From contig JBBHKE010000146.1 in NCBI GenBank assembly GCA_037447655.1, forward strand, positions 1-64,000: DNA of 64,000 bases, read 5' to 3'. Within the stretch, counting starts at the first letter, position 1. Each line of letters opens with the position of its first letter. Both the position numbers and the translations under genes were made by a program. This document shows positions 1 through 11,500 of the stretch, piece by piece. The notes below the pieces were generated by a model. That model saw only the letters and a program-made list of their open reading frames with translations, made no database searches and was not told the DNA's origin. The DNA comes from Zygnema cylindricum. Taxonomy: Eukaryota; Streptophyta; Zygnematophyceae; Zygnematales; Zygnemataceae.

Positions 1-1442
1 TGGGAGCTGGTGGACTGTCCACCTAACCGAAAACCAATCAGTTGTAAGTGGGTTTTCAAATTTATAACTGAACCCGGATAACACCATTGAGCATTACAAA
101 GCCCGATTAGTGGCAAAAGGATTTATACAGAAAGAAGGAATCGACTACGAGGAAACCTTTGCCCCGGTCGTCAGATTCCCTCCGTCCGCATACTTCTCAG
201 TTTGGCAGCAGCGAAAGACATGGAGGTGCACCAGATGGACATCAAGACAGCCTTTTAGCATGGAGAATTGGAAGAGGAGATCTTTATGCAACAACCCGAA
301 GGATTTGTGGAGGAAGGAGAGGAGACTAAGGTATGCCGGCTGATTAGATCTATTTATGGTTTGAAACAAGCCCATCGACAATGGAATAAGAAGCTTGATG
401 AGTTTCTTACCGGTCTGGGATATATCCGAATCAGCTCAGATCACTCAATCTATGTTGTTGAAGATGAGGAAGGTGTTATATATCTTGCAATTTATATTGA
501 TGATTTGCTTGTTTTAAGTAAATCAATGGAAAAAATTAATAAACCGAAAACCGATCTTAAAGGGAGATTCGAAATGAAGGATAGGGGGGAAGCAAACTAT
601 ATTTTGGGAATTCAACAAAAAAGAGATTTAGAAAGAAAGATTATAAGATTGACTCAAAATAAAGAAATAAGGAACATGCTGGAAAAATTTCAGATAGATA
701 AAGCTAATAGTTGTACAACTCCAATGGAGTTAAAGAAGGGAAGTGAGGGGATTGAGGAAGAAGAAGTCATAGTCTTAGACGAGGAATTAAATCCTGAAAA
801 ACAGAAGTTCATGTAGACTATTCCTTACAAGGAAGTAGTGGGAAGCCTAATCTATTTTATGAATTGTACTCGGTCGGATTTAGCTGCAGCTGTATGAGTG
901 CTGAGTAAAAGTTTAAATACTTCGACTAAGAAGGATTGGGAGGCACCTAAAAGAGTCCTTAGATATTTGATAGGAACTAGGGATCTATGGTTGCATTTGT
1001 GTGGGGAGAATGCTGACATCAGTACTTGGAGTGATGCAAGTTATGGTGATGCTCCGATGAGGAGATGTGCTCTTGGATATATATTATATTTGGGTGATGG
1101 GGCTTGCTATTGGAGTAGCAAAAAGCAAAAGGTTATTGCTCAGTCCACCATGGAGGCTGAGTATATGGCCTCTTGCTGTGTTGTAAAAGAATTGATGTGG
1201 GTCAAGTCTTTGCTTGGTGAGCTTGGTCACCTTAATTGTGGTGTGCAATTTTTTTTTTGTGATAATCAGGCAGCGATCGTTATTTCTGACAATCTTAAAC
1301 ATCATTTTAAAGCCAAACTTATGGACATTAGACTCAGCTTTGTTAGAGAGGAGATGGTAGCACATATAATGACCAAACCTGTGCCTTCCCCTAAGCTAAT
1401 TTTTTGCAGGGAGAAGTGTGGTTTGAAATTAAAGAGTGACTA
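1..1442 (+). pseudogene. Ty1/copia pol 3' fragment (reverse transcriptase and RNase H), element A
   Basis: This is the 3' part of a copia polyprotein cut by the window edge. It opens in the RT domain at WELVDCPP and continues through [21 protein letters not shown], the IDDLLVLSKS catalytic block (the YVDD equivalent, here YIDD) near 500, and the RNase H region (TWSDASYGDAPMRRC, STMEAEYMA, DNQAA). It ends with CGLKLKSD and a stop at 1441, right before the LTR. It is broken: there are frameshifts near 60-80 and 180, an in-frame TAG near 257, TAG at 814, TGA at 895, and a short deletion near 1350 that removes part of the RNase H tail found in sister copies. It cannot make a working enzyme. The identity is very safe. 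The 5' half lies outside the window. Confidence 0.93.
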
Positions 1443-1456
1443 GAAAATAAGGGAAG

Positions 1457-2495
1457 TGTAGAAATTGATGTTTCTTTTAGTATTTTCTAGGTCTAAAATA
1501 AAGTGCAAAAAATAAGCCGAGGCAGTCTGTCTCTAACTTCTCTCTCCAACTCTCATACTTGTTGCAGTCACTGAGAAGTTGGAGAGGAAGCTAGTTCCCT
1601 GGATGCCTATGCTATCCAGAGATTTACGGGGTAGTAAAGTAGTTGATTTACTAAAAGGAAGCTGTCGCCTAGAGGATTTGATCTTGGTACTCACGGATAG
1701 ATAATGCCGCCGGTAGCCGGTAGCCTCATCCATTTAGTCTAGGATAAGTGGTAGACGATATAGAGTGTAATAAATATATAAACGTAAACATATAGGCTAA
1801 TTCATTTAACGACAACTATATACGGGATACATAGAGTCATTTATGAAAAGTACGTATTGCGAGTACGAAGAATAAATAAGTACTCGTATTTGTTTCGATA
1901 GCGAACCAAATATATCGCAACTATTTGTGACGGCTATGATTGAAATCGGCATTCAATCGGACGGCTGGAAAGAATGCTGAGATCGCGGAAGAAGATTTCG
2001 GTGGTTTATGGTCGCCGCCACATCGGATGACACATGGCACCACGACATTGGATTTCGACATCTCCAATGATTACGGAAACGAATCCAGAAAAGACACGTG
2101 TCGACATTTTGGTCATGTCGTACAATGTTCGTACATAAAGTACACCGACAGCTGTACCTTTATATACGGTACAGTAATATCATTGGTGCCGTACGTCAGT
2201 AGATAGAGTTTTAGAGAGAGATAAGACTAAGAAAAATTTGGCAGATAGGACCCTCTCTCTTTTGAGCTTCTGTACAAAAGGTCAACTTTGACCCTCCATT
2301 ACTTAGTGATCCGGGGAGCAAATTCAGAGATTCTTTTTGCTATCGACTCAGGGGAGTCTTGCCTTCACACGGGTGAAGGTGGTCAGGTTTTTGTTTGCCA
2401 GGGTGGCAGTTATTCGTGGTGAAAGACAAAGGGGTCGGGGTTATCCTAGAGGCTTCGTGTGAGCTGCCTACTCTGAGCTCCGAAGGTTCAAATGG
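1457..2495 (+). mobile_element. Class III copia LTR (3' LTR of element A)
   Basis: The LTR starts TGTAGAAATTGATG directly after the pol stop and a purine-rich tract. It is similar along its length to the LTR at 57216-58274, including the segments GGTCAACTTTGACCCTCCAT and CCTAGAGGCTTC. It holds an antisense tRNA-like box (about 1670-1741) and a GTAC-rich block (about 2117-2190). The left end is exact. The right end is approximate because the sequence departs from the sister LTR after about 2477. Confidence 0.8.
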
Positions 2496-3668
2496 ATTCG
2501 TGGATTGGGGGAGCGAACAAACGGATATAATGTAAGTGACGTTAAATACTCATTGAGTGGCGTGAACAAGCATTACAATTGGAAAACGGATCGCGAAGCG
2601 ATCGATGTGGAGTAAACGAAATGTTGAAATAGGCAACGCCGGTACGGCGCAGCTGGGACGCAGACAGGACAATGCAGCTGCAGTTATTTTGGATAAATAC
2701 GCACCGCCGATACGGAGCAGTTGCGATGCAGATAAGTCAATGCAGCTGCGGATAATTTGATATGATCCGTACGGACAAAGCAGTTGTAGCAGCTGCCGAT
2801 AATATGAATAGTATAGATTTTGAGTAATGATATTTGTTTAGTGGTTGCTTAGTGGTAGCTTGGTTTTTTACCTACAAAGATTGTGGAGATGTTCGTGTAA
2901 ATATTCTGTACAACATAGGTTTGTCTTTTTGCTAATTAGTTTATTAGTTTAGATTTGTTCAGTCTGAAATACCTCGAACTATTCGGGTATAATTACAATA
3001 GTTTAGGTAGATGGTAGATACCGTACGGCTGGTATGCCTCCGTACATTCAGTAGTGAACTCTTTGAGTATAACTTGTAGGACTTAGAATATTTTGATTAT
3101 TACAGTCAAGTTTATCAAAGCAATGGTAGACTGTTTTCTGCATCTTTGACCTGTTGGTGTGATCACACTGTCCAATGTTTTCATGTGAATCTTTGTGAAG
3201 TTATTCTATGATATACAATATATATGTGTGTGTAGTTTTATTCTATTCTATTATTTCTGTAAGATTCTGTGACAAGTCTAAGTGGTTTGTTTGTGAAGTT
3301 GTCAACTGTTTTTGTGAAACTCTGGGGATTATATCTTCTAGGTTCCTTCGTGGATTTGGCTGTAACTTTGGGAGCTTAAAGTGTCTAAAGTATACTGCCT
3401 ATTGGTGCAGTTTGAGAGGATTTTATTTATTCTGGAGTAATCTGTGTTGTCTGAAACAGAGCTGTTTGAAGGGTAGTCTGTGGTGCTTCCAAGAGTAGTC
3501 CATGGCTGAAATAGGCTATGGACAACATGAAGGTGTGCCTGTAAAAGGGTTAGCATCTGAGTGTGTGTTGCAGATTGGAGATGAGGCTGACTGTTTGATT
3601 TACAAGAGGAAAATTGGATTTTGTGTGGATGTAAAATAGATGAGGTGGATAAAATCTTTGTTCGAATT
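2496..3668. other. No gene recognised
   Basis: I see no coding homology here. A stretch near 2640-2800 has several GCAGCTG or GCAGTTG words spaced about 40 to 70 bases apart. The rest is AT-rich. The reading frame at 3208-3498 has no recognisable motif and I do not call it. Confidence 0.5.
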
Positions 3669-4565
3669 TGTTGAAAAGAGGTAATTAATAGTTCACTTCT
3701 ATATTTTAGTTAGAATGTCAAGAGAGAGAAAGAGAGAACCAAAGGCACGCCATGGCTCCCACGTCATTTAGAAGAAGGCAGAATGAAATAGAAGGTATTT
3801 TACTCTTTGTAGCAAAATACTGCCTCTAGCCCGATTTGAACTAAATAGACTACTATTTAAACCTAAACCTTATCCATTAAGGCACTAGTGAAACATTATA
3901 TGTATTCCGTTTCACGCATATTTATCTATTTATTAAACGGACTAATTTGCCGTAGACTAACGAAATCACACATTAATCAATTCATGCATAGAAGCGAATC
4001 GAAGCCGCTTAAATACAAATGATCGGACGGCCACAATTCCAACCGCCACCCGCAATAAAATTTCGGCGGCCTTTGGGGATAGCGTCACGCGACGCCACAT
4101 GGCACCATACTATTAGATACCGAAGAAGATAGGAGGAGGAACCATGGCTCCCGTTTAGACAGGTGTCACTTTGAAAGCCATGTCGTACAATGGTCGTACA
4201 ATAAGTACATCGCCTAGTGTACCTTCTTGTACTATATAGTGTTTCTATTGGACTAGGGTTTAGTAGTAGGCACTCGTAAGTAGGCAGACCAGGACTTAGT
4301 GAAATTTAGGTACCTCTCTCTAAGAGAGCTTGTAACTATAAATGTCATCTTTGACCAGCCATAACTTACTGCTCTAGGAGCAAATTCAATGATTCTTCTT
4401 GCGATTGACTAAGGGGAGTCTTGTCCTCACAGGGGTGAGAGTGGTCAGAATATTTGTGTGCCTGGGCGGCGCTTATTTAGCAAGAAAGTAGAAGGGGCAA
4501 ATATTATCCTAGAGGCTTTACATAGGTTGCTTATTCTCTAGGTCAATGGAGACCACAGAATTGCA
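3669..4565 (+). mobile_element. Class I copia LTR, probably solo
   Basis: It begins TGTTGAAAAGAGGTAATTAA and ends ACCACAGAATTGCA, the same ends as the paired LTRs of element C. No pol follows. The flanking five bases (GAATT and AGATT) are not a clean duplication, so solo LTR status is inferred. An antisense tRNA-like box lies near 3828-3893, and a GTAC-rich block before the TATA-like ACTATATAG lies near 4190-4240. Confidence 0.8.
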
Positions 4566-4761
4566 AGATTTATGAAAAGTGAGATGTTAAATAAAATGTG
4601 TGATCAACAAGATGCAACTTTTATTTCAGCTCATCTAATAGACCTATTTGAATATGAGGTTGTTTATTTAAAGTTTTATGCGAAGAAAATAAAGAAGAAA
4701 AAGAAAAGAAAAAGGTATTTGGTATGAGTTGAAAGGAAAGTAGACTAGAAAATAAGAGGAG
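4566..4761 (+). other. Short internal remnant of a retroelement with polypurine tract
   Basis: These 196 bases lie between two unlike LTRs. They end with TAGACTAGAAAATAAGAGGAG, the polypurine tract seen next to the other 3' LTRs of this group. No gag or pol motif is readable. This is probably what is left of the interior of the element that owned the LTR at 4762. Confidence 0.5.
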
Positions 4762-5949
4762 TGTTGAAATGTATATATGTTCTAGGTATGAATAAAGGGA
4801 AAAATAATAAAGAGGAAGTCAACAAAAGCAACTTGCCTCTCGCTCCACTCTCGAAACCCCCACACTTGTCGCAGTCACTGAAGGTTGGAGAGAGAGCTAG
4901 ATGCATGGCTGCCCATGCTGCCTAAAGAGAGAGACAAGTTATAGTTTTTGGTAGGTTTACCAAAAACTATCTTGACGGACCCAAGAATTGATCCTGGTAC
5001 CTGTCGTGTGTCAAGAAGTAGGTAGCTGGTAGCTTTATACTGTAGTCTAGGACCTATGCTAGAATATATAGAGTACAATAAATATATAAACATATATAGT
5101 TAGACTAATTCATTTAACGGCATATTAAGACATAGAAACAGTTTGTATTGTACGGACTACGCGTTATCTCGAAATAGATATCGCGCATTTGTTTCAAATG
5201 AGAAACAAATATCGCGCAATTATTTAGACGCCAAATTTCAAATGTCGGTCTTAATCGATCCGCCGTGGTGCGAGATGGGATTCTGGAGTGGGCGACTTAG
5301 CGTTTCCGGGCATCGCCACTCCAAATGACACGTGGCAGGATCCGCGAGGATTGCGGGATTTCCGAAACGCAAGATGATAATTTTGGATATGACAAATGTC
5401 ACATTACGGCGATGTCGTACATTGACCGTACAGAAAGTACGAAGGTGCTTGTACTTTTTTGTACGGTCCAGTCTTATGATTGGACCGTACCTCAATACTA
5501 GGGAGATTAGAGTGGGGTTTTAGGACTTATAATAATTTTGCCAGGTAGTTGCCTCTCCCCAGAGAGCATTTGTATAAATAGGCAAACTTAGCCATTTTAT
5601 TAACTCTCACTCAGTAGACCATTTTTCAGTGATTCTTTTTGCTGGGGATTCAGGGGAGTCCAAGCTACAGAGGGGTGTAGTCGGTCAAAGTTTTTGCCTA
5701 CCAGGGTGGCTGCATTTCTAAGGGAAAGTCAAAGTGGGTGAATGTGTCCAAAACTCATATTCTAACTTCGCATTCTGTGGTGCAACTGAGCACACAGAAA
5801 GTCTTATTTCACAGCGGTGAAGTTGTATTGGGGTTTTGATCGTCAAGGGGTCAATCATTTGGGTTTGTATCAACTTAGAATTCGCACTAACTAAATAAGC
5901 TTCTTGAGAGCTCCCTACTCTGAAGACTAATGGAGGTCTCAGAGTTTCA
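4762..5949 (+). mobile_element. Class II copia LTR
   Basis: It starts TGTTGAAATGTATATATG after a polypurine tract and ends GGTCTCAGAGTTTCA. Along its length it resembles the minus-strand LTR at 25116-26462. An antisense tRNA-like box lies near 4985-5055. GTAC words cluster at about 5416-5490. It abuts class III LTR sequence at 5950, so it appears to have inserted into, or recombined with, another LTR. Confidence 0.75.
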
Positions 5950-6237
5950 AGAGATAGGACTTTTAAAAATTTGATAGGTTGGACCCCCTCTCATAAGGAC
6001 CTTCAGTACAAAAGGTCAACTTTGACCCTTTATAATTTACTGCTCAAGGGAGAAAATTCGGAGATTCTTTTTGCTATCGACTCAAGGGAGTCTTGCCTTC
6101 ACAAGGGTGAAGGTGGACTGAGTTTTTGTCTATCAGGGTGGCAATTATACTTGCTGAAACACAAAGGGGTTGGGGTTATCCTAGAGGCTTCGTGTGTGTT
6201 CCCTACTCTTAGGACCTTTGGAGGTCTCAGAGTTATA
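5950..6237 (+). mobile_element. 3' part of a class III copia LTR
   Basis: This is similar to the last 300 bases of the LTR at 57216-58274 (GGTCAACTTTGACCC, TTTTTGCTATCGACTCA, CCTAGAGGCTTC). It ends at the primer-binding site at 6238. The 5' part of this LTR is missing. Confidence 0.75.
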
Positions 6238-6252
6238 AGTTATCGGCCCACC
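6238..6252 (+). promoter_or_regulatory. Primer-binding site (half-tRNA type), mutated
   Basis: AGTTATCGGCCCACC matches the perfect GGTTATGGGCCCACC of element C except for the first base and ATG changed to ATC. The tRNA-Met anticodon match and the gag start codon are therefore both lost in this copy. Confidence 0.7.
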
Positions 6253-7617
6253 CTCTAGGGTGCCCATCTTCAATGGAGCTGGCTTCATATACTCGGGAAG
6301 TATGGTGAAAAGAGCTCTATGTGAGAAACCGTTTTGGGGAATAGTGAGTGGACCGGCGGGGCGTCCATCAAGTCTTAGGATCCCTCCAAGGTTTGGAGGA
6401 AGCAGATTCACCAAAGATGCAGATCCCACTTCAACGGAGGAAACAAAGGAACGAGAGGTGGTGGACAAAAGAAAGGAGAAGGAGACAATTACACCAATAG
6501 CAGTTCGTTCGGCATTCATGTCACATATTCCGAGGAACGAGGAGAATGATAGTGATACCTGGGACTTCAACAATATGGCGGCAAATCACTTCATCCTCCG
6601 CCATCTTACTGAAGGGCTTGCATCTCCTCATTTGCAAGTAGAGAGGGCATCCGATCTTTGGGTGGCTCTCATGGAGATGTATCGAAGTGGTACGATTCAG
6701 CAACAACAGTTGACTGATCACAAAATTAAGGAGTATGTATACAAAGGGGGGAAGTTGTGGGATTTTTGCAATAAGCTTGCTACAGTTTTCATGGAACAAG
6801 AGAGTACTAGATAAGTATTTAGTGAAATGGAAAAGGTTAACTGTTTACTGATGAAGTTACCTGATTATTTTGAGAACATAGTCAACCGTGTGTAGGACTT
6901 GGCGGACTCAAGGTGGATTTGGAATTAAGTCGTAGGGATGATTCTTGTTCGATAGAATACGATTGAGGTCCGAAGGGGAGGAAAGAGTGGGCAAGCCTTG
7001 ATAGCTGGGACGGATTAGAGGAACAATAATTCCAGGAAACAGGCCGGAAATGATCGACGGGAGGGGCAGAAAAATCATACCGAGGAGTTCGGACCAAGGA
7101 CTCCCAAGGGTTTTTGCCATTTTTGTAAGAAACCAGGGCACTATATGGCTGAATGCACTAAGTTAACCGAGTTGCGGTTAAAGGAGGGGCAGACTGGTGG
7201 ACCCCCGAGAGGAAAGAAAAAGGCCCTTGTGACATAGGTACATGAGATGGAATCTGAGGACGTGGACGATAAACTCCTATTGGATGAGGAGTTTGTAGCG
7301 AAAAAAGCGGTCGAAATTCCACGAAAGCACAAATTTGCTTTCGGTGGATTGAAAGGTGAAGCAGGCTGGATTGTAGATTCAGGTGCATCTATGCACATGT
7401 GTAAAGATAAAATCTTGTTCACTAAGATAATAAATATTCCCACCGTAGAGATAGAGTACAGGGATGGGAGGATAATCATTACTACTCTTGTAGGATAGGT
7501 AGATCTAAAAGTGTTAGTAAAACGAAAGACATCCATAGTTACATTCTTCGATGTATTGTTTATTCCGGAGCTGAACAAAAACCTCATCTCTACGTCTATA
7601 TTAGATGATAAGGGTTT
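6247..7617 (+). pseudogene. Copia gag-protease fragment, class III element
   Basis: This is a degenerate gag followed by the start of pol. The gag N-terminus reads VPIFNGAGFIY. A capsid-like region has WDFNNMAANHFILRHL. A CCHC zinc knuckle, CHFCKKPGHYMAEC, lies near 7110-7155, and the protease motif IVDSGASMHM near 7369-7398. In-frame stops occur at 6812, 6893, 6926, 6952 and 7496, among others. It is cut at 7617 by the 5' LTR of element B, after SILDDKGF in the segment just downstream of the protease. It is close to the gag at 58279. Confidence 0.88.
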
Positions 7618-7768
7618 TGTTGAAAAGAGGTAATGAACAATTCACTTCTTTATTTTAGTTTTACTTTAAAGAAAGAGAGTGAGGATCAAAGGCACGCCAT
7701 GGCAGCCGCCATATTTAGAAAGTGGCAGATTTTGGAGTAAAGGATATTTTACTAAATGTTGTCGAAGT

Positions 7769-7827
7769 CCAGATTTGAACCTGGGTCTATAGAATACTAT
7801 AAAGACATACGCCTTAACCATTTAGGC
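7769..7827 (-). other. tRNA-like A/B-box module inside LTR
   Basis: Read on the minus strand this has a D-arm-like hairpin GCCT-AAATGGTTA-AGGC, a middle hairpin, and a T-arm-like CCAG-GTTCAAAT-CTGG, in the order and spacing of a tRNA. GTTCAAATC fits the RNA polymerase III B box. No acceptor stem is evident. This is the clearest of the modules found in every LTR class. Confidence 0.55.
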
Positions 7828-8121
7828 GTTAGCCAAGCGATACACGTGGTGGGTTTTAAAGATATATACACATTAACGAAACATCTAATTAACAGCAGAC
7901 TTACCAAAAGGAGCAATTCATGCATGTACGCGAATCTGAACCATGTAAAATATGTTTTGATCGGACGGCCGGCATTGTAACCGCCACGCGAAGTGAGCTT
8001 TTGGCGTCATTTGGAGATAGCGTCACGCGGTGCCCCGTGGCGCCACATTATTTGATACCGGAGAAGATGGGAGGAGGAACCATGGCTCCCGATTTGATAG
8101 GTGTCACCTTGTAGACCATGT

Positions 8122-8180
8122 TGTACAATGGCCGTACAATAAGTACATCTCTTATTGTACCTTCTTGTACTATATAGTGT
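8122..8180 (+). promoter_or_regulatory. GTAC cluster and TATA-like box of class I LTR
   Basis: GTAC occurs five times in about 50 bases and is followed at once by CTATATAG. The same block lies at 4182-4240, 15702-15758 and 20940-20996 (one GTAC mutated there). It is probably the U3 promoter. GTAC is the core bound by plant SBP-domain regulators, but binding here is only an inference. Confidence 0.5.
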
Positions 8181-8503
8181 TCCTATTGGACTAGGGTTTA
8201 GTAGTAGGTAGTCGTGAGTAGGCAGACCAAGACTTAGAGATATTTAGGTACCTCTCTCTAAGAGAGCTTGTAACTATAAAGGTCATCTTTGACCAGCCAT
8301 AACTTACTACTCAGGGGAGCAAATTAAACGATTCTTTTTGCATTTAACTCAAAAGAGTCTTGTCTTCACAGGGGTGAGGGTGGTCAAATATTTGTGCGCC
8401 TGGGCGGCACTTATTCAGTGGGAAAGTGGAAGGGGCAAATATTATCATAGAGGCTTTACATAGGCTGCTCATTCTGTGGGTCAATGGAGACCACATAATT
8501 TCA

Positions 8504-8518
8504 AGTTATGGGCCCACC
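8504..8518 (+). promoter_or_regulatory. Primer-binding site of element B (initiator tRNA-Met anticodon arm)
   Basis: AGTTATGGGCCCACC follows the 5' LTR directly. Fourteen of its 15 bases are complementary to the anticodon stem-loop of plant initiator tRNA-Met. The ATG inside is the gag start codon. Confidence 0.7.
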
Positions 8519-11500
8519 CTCTGGGTTGCCTATATTTGATGGATCAGACTTTATGTATTGGGACATGATGATGGAGGGAGAATTTTTGAGAAGCATCTAT
8601 GGGGCATAGTGTCTGGACAAATTCGATGCCCACCTCCACCTGGGTTTGGAGGGACACGTTTTTCTAGCACCTCCGCCTCTACAGTTGGTAGAACAGCTGC
8701 CACCATCACCGAGGATGAAATTGAGGAAGGAGAGGAGATTGTCATGGAAGGAGAAAAGGGAGGAGTTGCAACTCAAGTGACACCATTGACGAAGGCGATA
8801 CTGGCAGCAGCACCACCAGCAACGCCGAACAAGGGTTTAGACTGAAAGATCAGAGTATGAAAAGTGGAACTACAAAGACAAGTTTGCTAAGCTCTTAATT
8901 CTTAAAAGTGTAGCAAAGGGCATTGCCATTCCCCTTATGCATGTCAAATCTTCATCTCAGATTTGGATATCACTAGTTAACAAATATAAGAGTGGATCAT
9001 TCCAGCAGCAACAGTTGCGAGAAAACAAGATTGCAGCTTATACTTAGAAGGGAGGAAGCATGAATAATTATTGCAATGATTTAGGAGCATTATTTGGAGA
9101 GTTAGAGAGTGTAGGTAACTCATGGTCTGAGAGACAAATAGTGAACACATTAATGATGAAACTACCTGAGAGTATGAAAATATCATTAATCCATTGCAGG
9201 ACATATGAGATAGCAATTAGAATTGAGATGACACAGTCGGAATGATTTTAGTGAAAAAAAGCACCATAGAGCTTAGGAGAGGGAGTCGAAGCGTTCAAGC
9301 ATTTATTTGCAGGAGCTGATTGGCGGATGCGTGATGAGGAGAGAGGGAAATATCCCTATCGAAAATTTGGTGGAAGAGAACAAAGACATGGCAGATTTGA
9401 TAGACAGGGGAGAGGAACTTCTCGAGGAGGATTATGTCACTTCTGCAAGAAACCGGGACACTATATGGCAGATTGTGTCAAACTTGCAGATCTTCGATTG
9501 AAAGATGGTCAAGGAACCTCAAGGGACAGAGGAAAGAAAAATGCTTTCCATACTCAAGTTCATGATGAGGAAGTGGAAGAAAAAACTGAACCAGAAGAGG
9601 AGCTTGAGGAGCTTCTCCTTAATCCGAAAAACACTGAAAAGCATGTCGACATTCCACGGAGACAAAAGTGTGCTTTCGGAGGTAAGAGGGATCCACCCGA
9701 GGATGGGTGGATCATAGAATCAGGGGCCTCAATGCATATGTGCAAAGATAAGCGGTGGTTCACTAAACTGAGAAAGATCCCAACAGTTGAGATAGAGTAC
9801 GGAGATGGTAGAGTAGAAACCACAAGTCTTGTTGGAACTCGTGACTTGAAGGTTCTAGTTGATGAAAAGGCCTCAATTGTAACACTCTCAAACGTTCTTT
9901 ACATTCCACAGCTTAGCAAGAACCTAGTTTCAACAGCTGTTCTAGATGAAAAGGAGTTTGAAACAAGAAATAGGAAAGGAATCTTCACAGCAAGCTTTGA
10001 TAATGAGGTTTATTTCATAGTTGAGAAGGGCAGTCAAGGAATGTTCAGAATTGTAATTTGCAATGAAAAGAGTGTTCTCTACTCGTGTGCAAGTGAGATG
10101 ATGCTTTGGCATAAAAGGTTAGGGCATGTGCATCTAGATAGATTAAAGAAAATGAAGAAAAAGGGAATAGTGGAGGGTATTACGTTTGAAGATGATGAGA
10201 CCTTTGATGATTGTAGTGGATGTGCCCAAGGGAAGATTCATAGACTTCTATTTCCAAAGGCAACCACATTTAGGAGAGAGAAATTATTAGATCTAGTTCA
10301 CACTGATGTTTGGGGACCTGCTATGTATGCTTCACATGGGGGGAAAAGATGGATGTTAACTATCACAGATGATTGGTCTAGATACACGAAGGTATACTTT
10401 CTCAGACATAAGTCAAAGGTATGAAGATGTTTCAAAGAGTATAAAGTATGGAGTGAAAAGCTACATGAAACCTCAATAAAAGAGATAAAAAGTGATAATG
10501 GGAAAGAATACACCTCAAGGGAATTAGATAAATATCTTAAAGAAGAATAAATTCATCATGAAAAAATTGTTCCCTAAAATCTGGAACAAAATGGAGTAGC
10601 AGAAAGAGTGAATAGAACTTTAGGAGATATGTCCAAAAGTATGTTAAGTGACAAGAGGATAGGGCTGCAATTTTGGGCTGAGTCTATGAACTATGCTAAT
10701 TTCATCAAAAATAGAGAGCTAACTTCAGCAAATAAAGAGGAAACTCCGTATGAGAGGTGGACAGGAAGAAAGCCTGATTTGTCTAGTTTGAGAGTGTTCA
10801 GAAGTCAAGTCTACAGTTAGAATTCCGATAAGACTAAATGGAAGTTAGAGGGAAGAGGGAAATCCAGGATATCTTGTAGGATATGATGAGAGCACAAAAG
10901 GCTACCGAGTGTATGACTTGTAAAAGAGAGATATAATTTTGGTAAAACACATACTGGTGATGAATGAAGTGAAGTCCATTGATCCATTCAAATATAATAA
11001 GGAAGTCAAAATCAGATTTGAAACGGATCAGTTTTCTGACTTTGACTTTGAAAATGAAGAGAATGAAGATGGAAAAAAAGGAAAATCTGCAGATCTACCA
11101 AAGGAGGAGGAAAGGACAACATCCGAGGCATTGCCACAATACGAAGTTGAAACCGATGAGGATTTTGATGAAACACCGGATTTGGAAGATAGGGGAGCTG
11201 AAAAACTTCCTAAACGAAACCCAAGGATGCCTTCCATACCGGCTTCCGATTTTGAAGGGGGAAGAAGAGGTAGTAAACGACTTCAAGAAAGACAAGTAAA
11301 TAACCAACTCACAAAGATGTCTCACCCGAATAAACCTCGAACATACTTAGAGGCCATAAACACCCCAGAAAGTAGCCGCTGGATTACAGCTATAAATGAA
11401 GAAATGGCCTCTATCATGGAAGCCAATACATGGGAGTAGCTAGGTTAGTTGCAAAAGGTTATACTCAGAAAGAAAGGATAGACTACAAAGAAATCTTTGC

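Larger units (their letters stand above)
7618..8503 (+). mobile_element. Element B 5' LTR (class I)
   Basis: It begins TGTTGAAAAGAGGTAATGAA and ends CCACATAATTTCA. It interrupts the class III gag-protease fragment. An antisense tRNA-like box lies at 7769-7827. Five GTAC words at 8122-8170 precede TATA-like ACTATATAG. A following PBS and gag-pol show that this is a 5' LTR. Confidence 0.87.

Noticed and set aside
1940-2206. Plus-strand reading frames inside LTRs (also at 5332, 7756, 8977, 15506, 20688)
   Set aside because: They lie in LTR sequence, are not conserved between copies of the same LTR class, and match no protein.
2640-2800. GCAGCTG-rich stretch as a regulatory array
   Set aside because: Only a few copies with uneven spacing; no reason to separate it from chance.
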